From FEB-25 sp963822175 (GTDB lineage Bacteria > Chloroflexota > Anaerolineae > Anaerolineales > UBA4823), in the NCBI GenBank assembly GCA_963822175.1, contig CAWGGJ010000008.1, positions 682,001 to 746,000 on the forward strand: a stretch of 64,000 nt of DNA. Direction: 5' to 3'. A program made the translations under genes and the position numbers. The notes under the pieces are model-generated. The model did not search any database. It saw only the letters and a list, made by a program, of their open reading frames with translations, and was not told where the DNA came from. Numbering within the stretch: the first letter of the stretch is position 1; each line of letters begins with the position of its first letter. This document shows positions 26,508 through 36,225 of this stretch, in pieces.

Positions 26508-29120
26508 ATGGTTAAAGCCGAAGATATCACTCCCATTCGTAAACAATACCTGGCAATCAAACGTCAGTATCCGAATGCTATCCTTTTTTTCCGCCTGGGA
26601 GATTTTTACGAAACATTCGACCAGGATGCTGAGATTGCAGCACGTGAATTAGACATTGTGCTGACCTCACGACCGGTTGGGAAAGGTGTTCGAGTACCTT
26701 TAGCCGGAATTCCTCATCATGCTGTGGAGAATTACCTGGCCCGCTTGATTGAGCGTGGGTTTCACGTAGCGATCTGCGAGCAAGTAGGAGACCAACCCAG
26801 CAAAGGGATTTTCCCGCGCGAGGTAGTGCGTGTAGTTACCCCAGGCACGTTGATTGAGTCAGGATTATTGCCCTCAGATGCGAATAATTATCTTGTGTGC
26901 GTGCAGATACAAGATAACCATGCAGGTGTAGCTTATGTGGATATTTCCACAGGTGAGTTTGCTGCGACTGAGCTGACAAGTGAGGATATTCTTATTGCTG
27001 TGCGTGCTGAACTATCCAGGCTTCATCCAGCAGAAATCCTGTATCCTGAGAACCTTCAACTTCCGGATGGATTATCCGGTCACCTGACTGCGTGGCAAGC
27101 CTGGCGATTCGATACTTCCCGTTGCGAGGAAGCCCTGATAGAGCATTTCGGTGTCGCCTCACTGGATGGATTTGGACTGCGCGGAATGACATTGGCAGTG
27201 CAGGCTGCTGGAACCATTGTCCAGTATCTGAAGGATACCCAGCCAACCGCCCTAAAACTATTAACCAGTTTGAGTACGTATTCCACCTTCGAATTTATGA
27301 ATTTGGATGCATCCACACGACGGAATCTCGAGCTGACTGAAACCATCAGGGACGGAGATGTTCACGGCAGCTTGCTGGGTGAGTTGGATCGAGCGATCAC
27401 CCCCATGGGTAAGCGAATGATTCGCCAGTGGGTGAGTAAACCATTATTGGATGTGGATGCTATTCACCAAAGGCAGCTGTGTGTACAATTTCTATTCAAC
27501 CAAGGTATATTACGGGCGGAGCTTCGGGCTGCTTTGAAGCCCCTGGGTGATTTGGAAAGGCTGACCACCCGAGTGGCTAGTGGAACTGCTCAGCCACGCG
27601 ATCTCGTCGGCATGAGGGCAACATTGCAGCGATTACCGGGAATCTCCGAGCTATTCACGGATCAACGGGTAGAAAGAGAAGATGCGAGACAAACAACGAA
27701 TAAACCTGCGTTGTCCACCATATTAAGTGAGATTGATCCCTGTGAACAGGAATTGACCCTGCTTGACGCAGCCATTGCTGAAGATCCACCTGCCACCATG
27801 CAAAACATAGGGGTCATAAAAAGTGGGTACTCAGCCGAGCTTGATGGTGTAATTGAAAGGTCCCGCCATGCACGGGAGTGGATCGCAAACCTGGAATCAG
27901 TCGAACGGGAACGTACAGGGATAAAAACCCTTAAGGTCGGTTATAACAAAGTATTCGGATATTACATCGAGATCACACGAGCCAACGCTGATCATGCCCC
28001 GCAGGAATATATCCGCAAGCAAACATTAGTCAACGCAGAACGGTATATCACCCCGGAAATGAAAGAATATGAAGCATTGGTATTAAATGCTGAAGATTCT
28101 ATTCATGAAATCGAGAAACGCATATTCCTGCAAGTATGCGAGCAACTGTCGTCTTCATCACAACGCCTGCTAGTGACCGCCAGGGCATTGGCTGAATTGG
28201 ATGTTGTAGCGTCACTCGCAGAAGTGGCAGCCCTGGGAGGTTATGTGCTTCCGGAAGTGATAACTGAGGATATCCTGGAAATTCATGAAGGCAGGCACCC
28301 GGTTGTCGAACATGCGCTTAAGGGCGAACGATTTATCACCAATGATGCCATATTTGAAGAGGGTGAGCGGATCCGCATCCTTACCGGTCCCAATATGTCA
28401 GGTAAAAGCACTTTTTTACGCCAGACTGCCTTGATCGTCTTAATGGCTCAGATGGGCAGCTTTGTCCCTGCCGCGTCTGCAAAAATTGGTCTCGTGGATC
28501 GCATCTTTACCCGCATCGGTGCACAGGATGAGATTTATTCAGGCCAATCAACATTCATGGTCGAAATGGTCGAAACTGCAAATATATTACATCATGCCAC
28601 CAATCGTTCGTTGCTGATATTGGATGAAATTGGACGCGGAACCAGCACTTATGATGGTGTATCGATCGCCTGGGCAGTGGTCGAATATATTCACAATCAT
28701 CCAGCATTGCGCTCCAAGACCCTTTTTGCCACACATTACCATGAGCTGACTCAGCTGGCCGACCTGCTGCCTGGAGTGCGAAATTATAACGTTGCCGTCA
28801 GTGAAACAGGCGGGCAAGTGGTATTTCTCCACAAGATCATTCCTGGTGGAGCTGACCGATCCTATGGCATTCATGTCGGACAATTAGCCGGTCTTCCTTC
28901 ACCAGTAGTGCAAAGGGCGGAACAGATCATGCTTCAGCTGGAGAAATCATCGGGTAAGGCGGTAAAAATCAACCCTGCCATTCCTCACCAGATGGCATTA
29001 TTCCCTGATACGAATCCCCTGCTGGATGATTTAAAAGGTTTGGATATCAATGCCTTGTCTCCCATCGAGGCATTGAACAAACTTTATGAATGGAAGAAGA
29101 AGTTCCTGGATGATGCATAG
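26508..29120 (+). CDS. mutS: DNA mismatch repair protein MutS
   Basis: An 870-aa MutS1. The mismatch-binding Phe-x-Glu lies in FFRLGDFYETF near residue 27. The ATPase has Walker A GPNMSGKST near 627, the STFMVEMVETANIL loop, Walker B LLILDEIGRGTST, and ATHYHEL. The C-terminal segment (MALFPDTN, then a short helical end) is normal. It recognises mismatches and recruits MutL, encoded at the left edge of the window. Confidence 0.97.
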   Translation: MVKAEDITPIRKQYLAIKRQYPNAILFFRLGDFYETFDQDAEIAARELDIVLTSRPVGKGVRVPLAGIPHHAVENYLARLIERGFHVAICEQVGDQPSKGIFPREVVRVVTPGTLIESGLLPSDANNYLVCVQIQDNHAGVAYVDISTGEFAATELTSEDILIAVRAELSRLHPAEILYPENLQLPDGLSGHLTAWQAWRFDTSRCEEALIEHFGVASLDGFGLRGMTLAVQAAGTIVQYLKDTQPTALKLLTSLSTYSTFEFMNLDASTRRNLELTETIRDGDVHGSLLGELDRAITPMGKRMIRQWVSKPLLDVDAIHQRQLCVQFLFNQGILRAELRAALKPLGDLERLTTRVASGTAQPRDLVGMRATLQRLPGISELFTDQRVEREDARQTTNKPALSTILSEIDPCEQELTLLDAAIAEDPPATMQNIGVIKSGYSAELDGVIERSRHAREWIANLESVERERTGIKTLKVGYNKVFGYYIEITRANADHAPQEYIRKQTLVNAERYITPEMKEYEALVLNAEDSIHEIEKRIFLQVCEQLSSSSQRLLVTARALAELDVVASLAEVAALGGYVLPEVITEDILEIHEGRHPVVEHALKGERFITNDAIFEEGERIRILTGPNMSGKSTFLRQTALIVLMAQMGSFVPAASAKIGLVDRIFTRIGAQDEIYSGQSTFMVEMVETANILHHATNRSLLILDEIGRGTSTYDGVSIAWAVVEYIHNHPALRSKTLFATHYHELTQLADLLPGVRNYNVAVSETGGQVVFLHKIIPGGADRSYGIHVGQLAGLPSPVVQRAEQIMLQLEKSSGKAVKINPAIPHQMALFPDTNPLLDDLKGLDINALSPIEALNKLYEWKKKFLDDA

Positions 29121-29125
29121 ATAAA

Positions 29126-30451
29126 ATGCTCAAACGGCTATTAATGAATGGAGAGGAAGAAACGAACGAGTCATGGATCTCATGGTTCAGAAAAAAGCCT
29201 TTTCATCTCATTATCACAATCCTATTCTTCATAAATATTGTTTTGATAGCGGTCAATGCCGGTCTGTGGATCATTGCAGCTAACCAAAAGCTATTTGTTG
29301 CAGCAGATTTTACGTCATTTTATACAGGTTTCTACATGGTCAGGGCGGGTGAGGGAGAATACCTGTATGATCCAGTGCTCCAATCAAAGTATCAGCAACA
29401 ATTCATGGGTGGTTTGACCTTTGAAGGTGGGGTTTTATTGTTCCCCAACCCACCTTTTGTGGCCATATTGTTTTCACCGATTTCCTTGCTTCCGCTGGAA
29501 AGTGCATTCTATCTATGGTCATTGATCGAGTTGGGATTACTCATCTGGCTATTGATCAGCCTCAATCGGCTCTTCTCGTACTGGGATAAGCGCGAACGCT
29601 TATTGCTGATCACCACTATCCTGGCATTTTGGCCACTAACCTATACTTTTCTGCTGGGACAATTCTCATTATTTTTGTTGATCGGTTGGCTGCAGGTGTA
29701 TATTGCCATGAAAAACGCGAAATTAACCAAAGCCGGGCTGTGGATGCTTATGTTATCCATAAAACCCCACACACTGCTTATCCCAGCGATGATGACTTTG
29801 AATAAACGCTATTGGCGAGTGGCAGCGTCTGCCATTTTCGGTGGGGTTATCTTGTTTATTGCTACATGGTTGATTATTGGTGTAAAACCCTGGCTTGATT
29901 ATTTTCAATCACTGCTTACGATTGGATCATCCTTTGGAAAATTGGGGGTTCATCCGAACACAGAATTTACCATTCGTGGAGTGTTATCGAATATCCTGGG
30001 TAACTCCCAGGGTAACTTAACCAATATGATCAGTTTAATCTTCCTACTGGCTGGGATGATTTTGATTTGGATTTTATGGAGGAAAGGCATCTCGCAGGAT
30101 AGCCCGCGTTTTATTTTGTATTTTGCCTTTACGATCCTTCTATCAGTATTCTTTAGCTTACACCTGAATCCGCATGATGCGTTGATGTTGGTGTTACCAG
30201 TGGTATTGTTTTACGATTACCTACGACAAAACCAATATCCGAGAATTGCTTATACTATTTTCATCTTGTTCTGTCCTTTGGTTTTCTTTTTTGCTTCTTT
30301 CAGTAAATTTAATTTTTTTGGTGTCATCCGCCCACCTGTTGTTACCATTGTTATCCTGCTAATCTGGATGATAAAGTATATACTCTTTGAGTTTCGTTCC
30401 CAAGCAAATCTCCGTGTAGAATCAACAACACCTGAAATTCTGCATGATTAA
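29126..30451 (+). CDS. Glycosyltransferase 87-like (DUF2029) membrane protein
   Basis: A 441-aa polytopic protein with about ten membrane segments. Family hallmarks are visible: Asp in AADFTSFYTGFYMV after the first helix, FPNPPFVAILFSP, LLGQFSLFLLIGW, and SIKPHTLLIPA. GT87 enzymes are GT-C mannosyl-type transferases using lipid-linked sugar donors; the acceptor is unknown here. It starts 5 nt after mutS, probably by read-through transcription. The ribosome site is weak, and ATG 29144 is an alternative start. Confidence 0.75.
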   Translation: MLKRLLMNGEEETNESWISWFRKKPFHLIITILFFINIVLIAVNAGLWIIAANQKLFVAADFTSFYTGFYMVRAGEGEYLYDPVLQSKYQQQFMGGLTFEGGVLLFPNPPFVAILFSPISLLPLESAFYLWSLIELGLLIWLLISLNRLFSYWDKRERLLLITTILAFWPLTYTFLLGQFSLFLLIGWLQVYIAMKNAKLTKAGLWMLMLSIKPHTLLIPAMMTLNKRYWRVAASAIFGGVILFIATWLIIGVKPWLDYFQSLLTIGSSFGKLGVHPNTEFTIRGVLSNILGNSQGNLTNMISLIFLLAGMILIWILWRKGISQDSPRFILYFAFTILLSVFFSLHLNPHDALMLVLPVVLFYDYLRQNQYPRIAYTIFILFCPLVFFFASFSKFNFFGVIRPPVVTIVILLIWMIKYILFEFRSQANLRVESTTPEILHD

Positions 30452-30534
30452 TGATTTGTATTTTATAGATACTGTATAATTAATATTAGTAGCTCTATTT
30501 TATCCAAACAAAATATGAACTGGGAGAGTTGAAA

Positions 30535-31704
30535 ATGAAAAAGCTTTGGCTCATTCTCGTTATCTTTGTTTTGGTAATCGCTGGTAGCCAGCCAGCCGTA
30601 GCTGCAGTGCGAACGACTGCTCCGTTTTACACAATTGATTCACCAAACATCATTCAAGGGCAGTATATCGTGGTATATAAATCGGGGATAACCACCAGCT
30701 CTGTTGATCAGGCTGTACAAACAGTGGGTGCGCTAGGGGGAACCGTTCTATATCAGTACTCATCCGCGTTGGTAGGTTATGCTGCCATCCTCCCAGACCA
30801 AGCGTTGGGAGTAATTAGGCAGGATCCTAATGTTGCCTACGTGGAAGCGGACCAGGTGATGAGCATCAATAATAGCCAATTAAATCCACCATCCTGGGGT
30901 CTGGATCGAATTGACCAGACCACTGGTCTTGATAGTGAATATACCTACAACCTCACAGGTTCAGGCGTCAATGTTTATATCATCGATACTGGCATCTGGA
31001 CGACCCATACTGATTTTGGAGGGAGAGCTTCGATTGGGTATGATGCTTTAGGAGGTAATGGAATTGACTGCAATGGTCATGGAACTCATGTTGCTGGTAC
31101 AGTCGGAGGACTGACATATGGGGTTGCAAAAGGTGTAGATCTTTATGCAGTGCGCGTATTAAACTGTTCCGGTTCAGGAACAACTTCAGGCGTTATTGCG
31201 GGTGTAGATTGGGTGACAAATAATCACGTCGATCCATCTGTAGCCAATATGAGCCTTGGAGGTGGTGCATCCACCAGTCTAGATACCGCAGTTAAGAATT
31301 CAATAAATGCTGGGGTCACTTATGCCGTTGCAGCAGGCAACAACAATCGCGATGCTTGTAAATTCTCACCGGCCAGGGTAGCTACAGCTCTTACTGTGGG
31401 TGCAACAACCAATACTGATTACCGTGCCTCCTACTCGAACTATGGTAAGTGTTTGGATCTTTTCGCCCCTGGCTCCAGCATTACCTCCGCATGGTACGGT
31501 AGCAATAACGCGAGTAATACAATTAGTGGTACATCGATGGCAACCCCTCATGTTGCTGGAGTGGCAGCTCTTTACCTTGAAGCTCATCCGAGCGCTTTAC
31601 CCGCAACGGTAGCAATTGCTCTCAAAGCCGCTGCAACCAGCAATGTTTTGATAAATGTGGGAAGAGGCTCTCCTAACTTGCTTCTGTACTCTCTGATACC
31701 TTAA
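30535..31704 (+). CDS. Secreted subtilisin-like serine protease (S8, proteinase K-like)
   Basis: A 389-aa preproprotein. The signal peptide (MKKLWLILVIFVLVIA...AVAA) is followed by an inhibitor I9-type propeptide (GQYIVVYKSG to VAYVEADQ). The catalytic triad is Asp in YIIDTGIW, His in GHGTHVAGT and Ser in GTSMATPHVAG, with the oxyanion Asn in AAGNNN. It digests extracellular protein after self-processing. ATG 30535 is preferred over TTG 30529 because GGGAGAG lies six nt before it. It is followed by a good terminator. Confidence 0.95.
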   Translation: MKKLWLILVIFVLVIAGSQPAVAAVRTTAPFYTIDSPNIIQGQYIVVYKSGITTSSVDQAVQTVGALGGTVLYQYSSALVGYAAILPDQALGVIRQDPNVAYVEADQVMSINNSQLNPPSWGLDRIDQTTGLDSEYTYNLTGSGVNVYIIDTGIWTTHTDFGGRASIGYDALGGNGIDCNGHGTHVAGTVGGLTYGVAKGVDLYAVRVLNCSGSGTTSGVIAGVDWVTNNHVDPSVANMSLGGGASTSLDTAVKNSINAGVTYAVAAGNNNRDACKFSPARVATALTVGATTNTDYRASYSNYGKCLDLFAPGSSITSAWYGSNNASNTISGTSMATPHVAGVAALYLEAHPSALPATVAIALKAAATSNVLINVGRGSPNLLLYSLIP

Positions 31705-31731
31705 TCAGTTCTCTCTACTCACGGTACCTTA

Positions 31732-31769
31732 AAGCCCTGGAATCTGTAAAACCAGGGCTTTCTTGTTAT
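31732..31769 (+). terminator. Rho-independent terminator of the subtilase gene
   Basis: 9-bp stem AAGCCCTGG / CCAGGGCTT (31732-31740 and 31752-31760) followed by the T-rich TCTTGTTAT. The remaining ~170 nt up to ppdK are AT-rich with no clear promoter consensus. Confidence 0.8.
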
Positions 31770-31943
31770 TATTCAACCCAAATATTCTTGAACTGGTTTA
31801 GAGCGAATATGCCATTTTTTTCCCCAGAATATTTTTATATATTAATAATCTGTGATTGTGGTAAACTATTCGGTTGGGCTTGACCTATATGGATGAAAAC
31901 TACTACAGAGTGCTGTAGAGAATTATAGATGTGGAGAAATGAC

Positions 31944-34709
31944 ATGACTGAAAAGAAATGGGTTTATTCGTTCGATGAAGTGAAGCTGGCTGAAGAGTAT
32001 GTTGGTGGCAGCTGGGAAGGAGTTCGAGCATTGCTGGGAGGTAAAGGCTCTGGGCTGGCAGATATGACCCGCGCAGATGTACCGGTACCTCCAGGGTTCA
32101 CCGTTACTACTGAAGCTTGTAATTCCTACCAGGCAGAAGGTAAATTCCCACAGGGGATGTGGGAACAGGAGCTTGATGCATTAAAAAAGGTTGAGCGCCA
32201 GACAGGTAAGAAATTTGGTGATCCCAATAATCCGCTACTGGTATCTTGCCGTTCAGGAGCAAAATTCTCCATGCCCGGCATGATGGATACCGTGTTGAAC
32301 ATCGGGTTAACCGATAAAACTGCAGAAGGCATGGTGAAATTAACCAATAATGCCAGGTTTGTATACGATTCATATCGCCGGTTGGTGGAAATGTTCGGCA
32401 CCGTTGTGCTGGGCATCCCAGACGAGGCATTCGAAGAGCCTTTGGCTGAATATAAGCATAAAAAAGGCTACAAGCTGGATACTGAAATGGCCGCTGAGGA
32501 TTGGAAAGCGGTCACTGATGCCTTTAAAGCGGTGGTTAAGAAGGAACAGGGCTTTGACTTTCCCCAGGATCCATATAAGCAGCTCGAGCTGGCAACTGAA
32601 GCAGTATTCAAATCCTGGAATGGTAAACGGGCGGTGGATTATCGCCGGGCAACCAATATCCCGGATGATCTTGGCACCGCAGTAAATATCCAAACCATGG
32701 TATTTGGCAATATGGGTGATGATTCCGGCACCGGCGTAGCCTTTACGCGTGATCCCTCTACAGGTGAGAAAAAGATGTTCGGAGAGTACTTGCTGAATGC
32801 CCAGGGTGAGGATGTGGTGGCGGGAATTCGTAATGCTGAGAAGATCGAACACCTGAATTCCAAGATGCCTGAGGCATATCGCCAATTCATGCAGATCACC
32901 GATCGGCTCGAAAAGCACTATACCGAGATGCAAGATGTCGAGTTCACTATTGAACATGGAAAACTATGGATGCTGCAGACCCGCAACGGTAAGCGCACTG
33001 CCAATGCTGCCATTAAAATCGCAGTGGATATGGCAAATGAAGGATTGATCAAGCGGGAGGAAGCGATTCTGCGTGTCACACCTGAGCAGGTGGATACATT
33101 GCTACATCCACAATATGATCCTAAAGCCAAGGAAGCCGCGAAAAAGGAAGGTCGTCTGTACGCCAAGGGAGTAAATGCATCTCCAGGCGCAGCCGTAGGG
33201 CAGATCTATTTTGATGCCAATACTGCGGAGCACCAGGCAAAGCATAACAAACAGGACGTGATCATGGTGCGGCCGTTCACCAAACCCGATGATGTCCATG
33301 GAATGATCGCTGCCAAAGGTGTACTTACCAGCGAAGGTGGAGCCACATCACATGCAGCTGTGGTTGCCCGTCAATTTGGCATCCCGTGTATTGTGGGTGC
33401 CTCCCAGATCAAGATCGATCTTGAAAACAGGCTGATGGCAGTGGATGGCAAGGAAGTGAAAGAAGGTGAGTGGATCTCAGTGGATGGGACCACCGGTGAA
33501 GTATTCCTGGGCCAGATCCCCACCACGGCTCCCAGCCTTGAAGAACAAACAGACCTGCTCACCTTGCTAAAATGGGCAGATGAGATCTGCGCCACTCCCG
33601 GGATGCGGAAATTCGCACCAGGTTGGCCAACCAAAGGCTTACAGGTATGGGCAAATGCGGATTACCCAAAGGATGCTCAGCGAGCACGCTCGTATGGAGC
33701 TGTCGGGATCGGACTGTGCCGGACAGAGCACATGTTTTTTGAAAAAGAACGTCTGCCGATTGTGCAACGGATGATCCTGGCAGAAAAGAATGAAGACCGC
33801 AAAGCAGCATTGGATGAATTATTGCCGTACCAGAGAGCTGATTTTGATGGATTGTTCAAAGCGATGGACGGATACCCGGTGATCATTCGCTTGATCGACC
33901 CGCCTCTGCACGAATTCATGCCCAACGAAGAAGAGCTATTTGAAGAAGTGATCACCCTGCGTGTAAAGGGTGAGACGGCTGGCCTGGCTGGAAAGGAAAA
34001 ACTACTGGCGGATATACGCGGGATGCATGAGAGCAACCCCATGATGGGTCTGCGAGGGGTTCGTTTGAGCATCTATATGCCGCAGATCGTTGAGATGCAG
34101 GTAAGGGCGATATTTGAAGCCGCTGCTGACTGCACATTGAGCGGTGTGGTGGTAAAACCTGAGGTGATGATCCCATTAACTGGCACAGTGAATGAACTCA
34201 AGTGGATTCAGCCACGCCTGATTAAGATTGCTGATGATGTTATGAAGGAAAAAAAGGTCAGCTTTAGTTATAAGTTCGGCACGATGATCGAGATCCCACG
34301 AGCGGCAGTGACCGCAGCAGAGATCGCCGAATACGCCGAGTTCTTTTCCTTCGGCACCAACGACCTGACCCAAATGACCTTTGGCTACAGCCGGGATGAT
34401 GCCGAGCGCAACTTCCTGGTGACCTATGTGGCGGAGGGCATCCTTCCCAAGAATCCATTCCAAACCATCGACCGGGATGGGGTGGGTCGGCTGATGCGAA
34501 TTGCAGTTGAGGATGGTCGCTCTACAAGACCGGACCTGGAAGTGGGTATTTGCGGTGAGCACGGTGGTGATCCCGACTCGATCGAATTTTGTCACATCAT
34601 CGGGAATAACTATGTGAGCTGCTCTCCATTTCGTGTGCCGATCGCCCGCCTGGCAGCAGCGCATTCAGCACTGAAACACAGTGGCAAGGCTCTGGCTGAG
34701 GATAAGTAG
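31944..34709 (+). CDS. ppdK: Pyruvate, phosphate dikinase
   Basis: A 921-aa PPDK. The ATP-grasp domain starts with LLGGKGSGLADM, the phosphohistidine is H470 in GGATSHAAVVAR, and the PEP/pyruvate domain has IGLCRTEHMFF, SFGTNDLTQM and the catalytic Cys/His region GICGEHGGDP. It interconverts pyruvate, ATP and Pi with PEP, AMP and PPi. In anaerobes it can run glycolytically (PPi-saving) or toward gluconeogenesis. ATG 31944 is chosen because GGAG lies 7 nt before it; ATG 31929 lacks a site. A shared terminator separates it from the convergent 2-oxoacid oxidoreductase operon. Confidence 0.97.
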   Translation: MTEKKWVYSFDEVKLAEEYVGGSWEGVRALLGGKGSGLADMTRADVPVPPGFTVTTEACNSYQAEGKFPQGMWEQELDALKKVERQTGKKFGDPNNPLLVSCRSGAKFSMPGMMDTVLNIGLTDKTAEGMVKLTNNARFVYDSYRRLVEMFGTVVLGIPDEAFEEPLAEYKHKKGYKLDTEMAAEDWKAVTDAFKAVVKKEQGFDFPQDPYKQLELATEAVFKSWNGKRAVDYRRATNIPDDLGTAVNIQTMVFGNMGDDSGTGVAFTRDPSTGEKKMFGEYLLNAQGEDVVAGIRNAEKIEHLNSKMPEAYRQFMQITDRLEKHYTEMQDVEFTIEHGKLWMLQTRNGKRTANAAIKIAVDMANEGLIKREEAILRVTPEQVDTLLHPQYDPKAKEAAKKEGRLYAKGVNASPGAAVGQIYFDANTAEHQAKHNKQDVIMVRPFTKPDDVHGMIAAKGVLTSEGGATSHAAVVARQFGIPCIVGASQIKIDLENRLMAVDGKEVKEGEWISVDGTTGEVFLGQIPTTAPSLEEQTDLLTLLKWADEICATPGMRKFAPGWPTKGLQVWANADYPKDAQRARSYGAVGIGLCRTEHMFFEKERLPIVQRMILAEKNEDRKAALDELLPYQRADFDGLFKAMDGYPVIIRLIDPPLHEFMPNEEELFEEVITLRVKGETAGLAGKEKLLADIRGMHESNPMMGLRGVRLSIYMPQIVEMQVRAIFEAAADCTLSGVVVKPEVMIPLTGTVNELKWIQPRLIKIADDVMKEKKVSFSYKFGTMIEIPRAAVTAAEIAEYAEFFSFGTNDLTQMTFGYSRDDAERNFLVTYVAEGILPKNPFQTIDRDGVGRLMRIAVEDGRSTRPDLEVGICGEHGGDPDSIEFCHIIGNNYVSCSPFRVPIARLAAAHSALKHSGKALAEDK

Positions 34710-34755
34710 CTCGTTCACTTAATTCGATTGCAAAATAAGTCTTGAATTCTAAAAC

Positions 34756-34792
34756 AAAAAATGGGTTGCCTTTCTCTGGCAACCCATTTTTA
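34756..34792. terminator. Bidirectional terminator between ppdK and the oxidoreductase operon
   Basis: 10-bp stem ATGGGTTGCC / GGCAACCCAT (34761-34770 and 34778-34787) flanked by an A run on the left and a T run on the right, so it serves both strands. Confidence 0.88.
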
Positions 34793-34806
34793 TTACAATC
34801 GTTTTA

Positions 34807-35412
34807 TCAGACTGATGTGGGGGCGATAGTTTCTGCAGCTTCCTGGGATGTAGTAGTCTTTTCGATTACCAGCTCGCCCCGAGAGTAAGCTGCGCCTTTG
34901 TCCAGTGCCTCAACATTGCTTTTGAAGAATTTCTTGTGGCGTTCAGGCATATGTGCATCCAGGGCAGCCTTGACATCATCCAAACTCAGGATGGGCAGCT
35001 TATCGAGCAATGCACCCAACATTACCATGTTCAATAATCGGCGCGGTCCGATGGTTTCAGCAATTTCCTGGGCAGGGATCATCACCCATGTGAGGTCTGT
35101 CCGGTAGGGATCGCGATTCACCAGGGATGAATTGACAATTAACACGCCGCCAGGGACCACAAGGGGTTCAAATTTATCCAAGGATGGAAGATTCATCACT
35201 ACAGCGCCTTTTGGGTGTTTGATCGTGGGAGATCCGATCTCTTCATCTGCAATGACAACAGTACAATTCGCGGTCCCCCCCCGCATCTCAGGACCATAGG
35301 ATGGCATCCAGGTAACATCGTGTCCAGCATCCATGGCAGCGAATGCCAGAACCTGACCCGAAAATAGGACACCCTGCCCACCAAATCCGGCAAAAATAAC
35401 TTCTGTTTGCAT
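34807..35412 (-). CDS. 2-oxoacid:ferredoxin oxidoreductase, gamma subunit
   Basis: A 201-aa protein with the gamma-domain start IFAGFGGQGVLFSGQVLA and the WMPSYGPEMRGGTANCTVVI motif, typical of KorC/VorC/PorG. It carries no Fe-S cysteines. With the alpha, beta and ferredoxin subunits it forms the oxidoreductase that decarboxylates a 2-oxoacid to its acyl-CoA. It is the last gene of the operon, 15 nt after beta, with its 3' end at the shared terminator. Confidence 0.92.
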   Translation of the reverse strand: MQTEVIFAGFGGQGVLFSGQVLAFAAMDAGHDVTWMPSYGPEMRGGTANCTVVIADEEIGSPTIKHPKGAVVMNLPSLDKFEPLVVPGGVLIVNSSLVNRDPYRTDLTWVMIPAQEIAETIGPRRLLNMVMLGALLDKLPILSLDDVKAALDAHMPERHKKFFKSNVEALDKGAAYSRGELVIEKTTTSQEAAETIAPTSV

Positions 35413-35427
35413 CGCGCTTTCCCTTTC

Positions 35428-36210
35428 CTAGAACTTTAAACCATCAAGTGCAGAAGAGACCTTGAAATCCCCTAGTGGGTAAACCGGGATCATACGTTCC
35501 TCAAGCCAGGTCAATGATTCTGGCACAGTCATTCCCCAGTTCGTGTTGCATGTCGAGAGGAGTTCGACCATGGAAAAACCGAGGCCTCTTTTTTGGACTT
35601 CAAATGCGGTCCGGATGGCTTTTTTGGCCTGGCGGATGTTCTTGGGGTCATGCAGGCTACGGCGGACGACATATCCTGCACCATCCATCCTGGCAAGCAT
35701 CTCAGCCATATGCAGGGGGTAGCCCATCATTTCCACATCTCGACCATTAGGGGAGGTGGTTGTTTTCTGACCAGGCAATGTGGTGGGTGCCATCTGACCA
35801 CCCGTCATGCCATAAATGGCATTATTGATGAAAATGACGGTGATATTCTCTCCACGCCCGGCAACATGCATGATCTCGCTCATTCCAATGGAAGCCAGGT
35901 CACCATCACCCTGGTATGTGAATACAAAACGATCCGGAAGTACCCGCTTAATGCCTGTTGCCATCGCAGGCGCACGACCATGCGCTGCTTCAACCCAGTC
36001 AAAGGTGAAGTAATTGTAGGCAAACACTGCACATCCGACTGGTGCCACACCTATGGTCTTTTCACGAATATCCATCTCGTCGAGGATTTCGGCGATTAGG
36101 CGGTGAGCAATCCCGTGCGTACAGCCGGGGCAATAGTGGGAGGGTGTTTGTGATAAAGAAACAGGGCGAGAGTAAACAGTCTGTATTTCAGTTTGTTTGT
36201 GAGTATCCAT
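35428..36210 (-). CDS. 2-oxoacid:ferredoxin oxidoreductase, beta (TPP-binding) subunit
   Basis: A 260-aa protein. CPGCTHGIAHRLIAE at the N-terminus, VAPVGCAV, and the thiamine-pyrophosphate motif beginning GDGDLASIG and ending NNAIYGMTGGQ are visible. The beta subunit holds the thiamine cofactor and, in the family, an Fe-S cluster. Size and sequence resemble KOR/VOR beta chains more than pyruvate-specific ones. It lies 15 nt from each neighbour in the operon. Confidence 0.93.
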   Translation of the reverse strand: MDTHKQTEIQTVYSRPVSLSQTPSHYCPGCTHGIAHRLIAEILDEMDIREKTIGVAPVGCAVFAYNYFTFDWVEAAHGRAPAMATGIKRVLPDRFVFTYQGDGDLASIGMSEIMHVAGRGENITVIFINNAIYGMTGGQMAPTTLPGQKTTTSPNGRDVEMMGYPLHMAEMLARMDGAGYVVRRSLHDPKNIRQAKKAIRTAFEVQKRGLGFSMVELLSTCNTNWGMTVPESLTWLEERMIPVYPLGDFKVSSALDGLKF

Positions 36211-36225
36211 TCTATATCCTCACCA

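Noticed and set aside
32370..32957. Open frame of 195 codons antisense to ppdK, and another at 34176-34664
   Set aside because: Both are reverse-strand shadows of a conserved gene with strong codon bias; no start signals or recognisable motifs.
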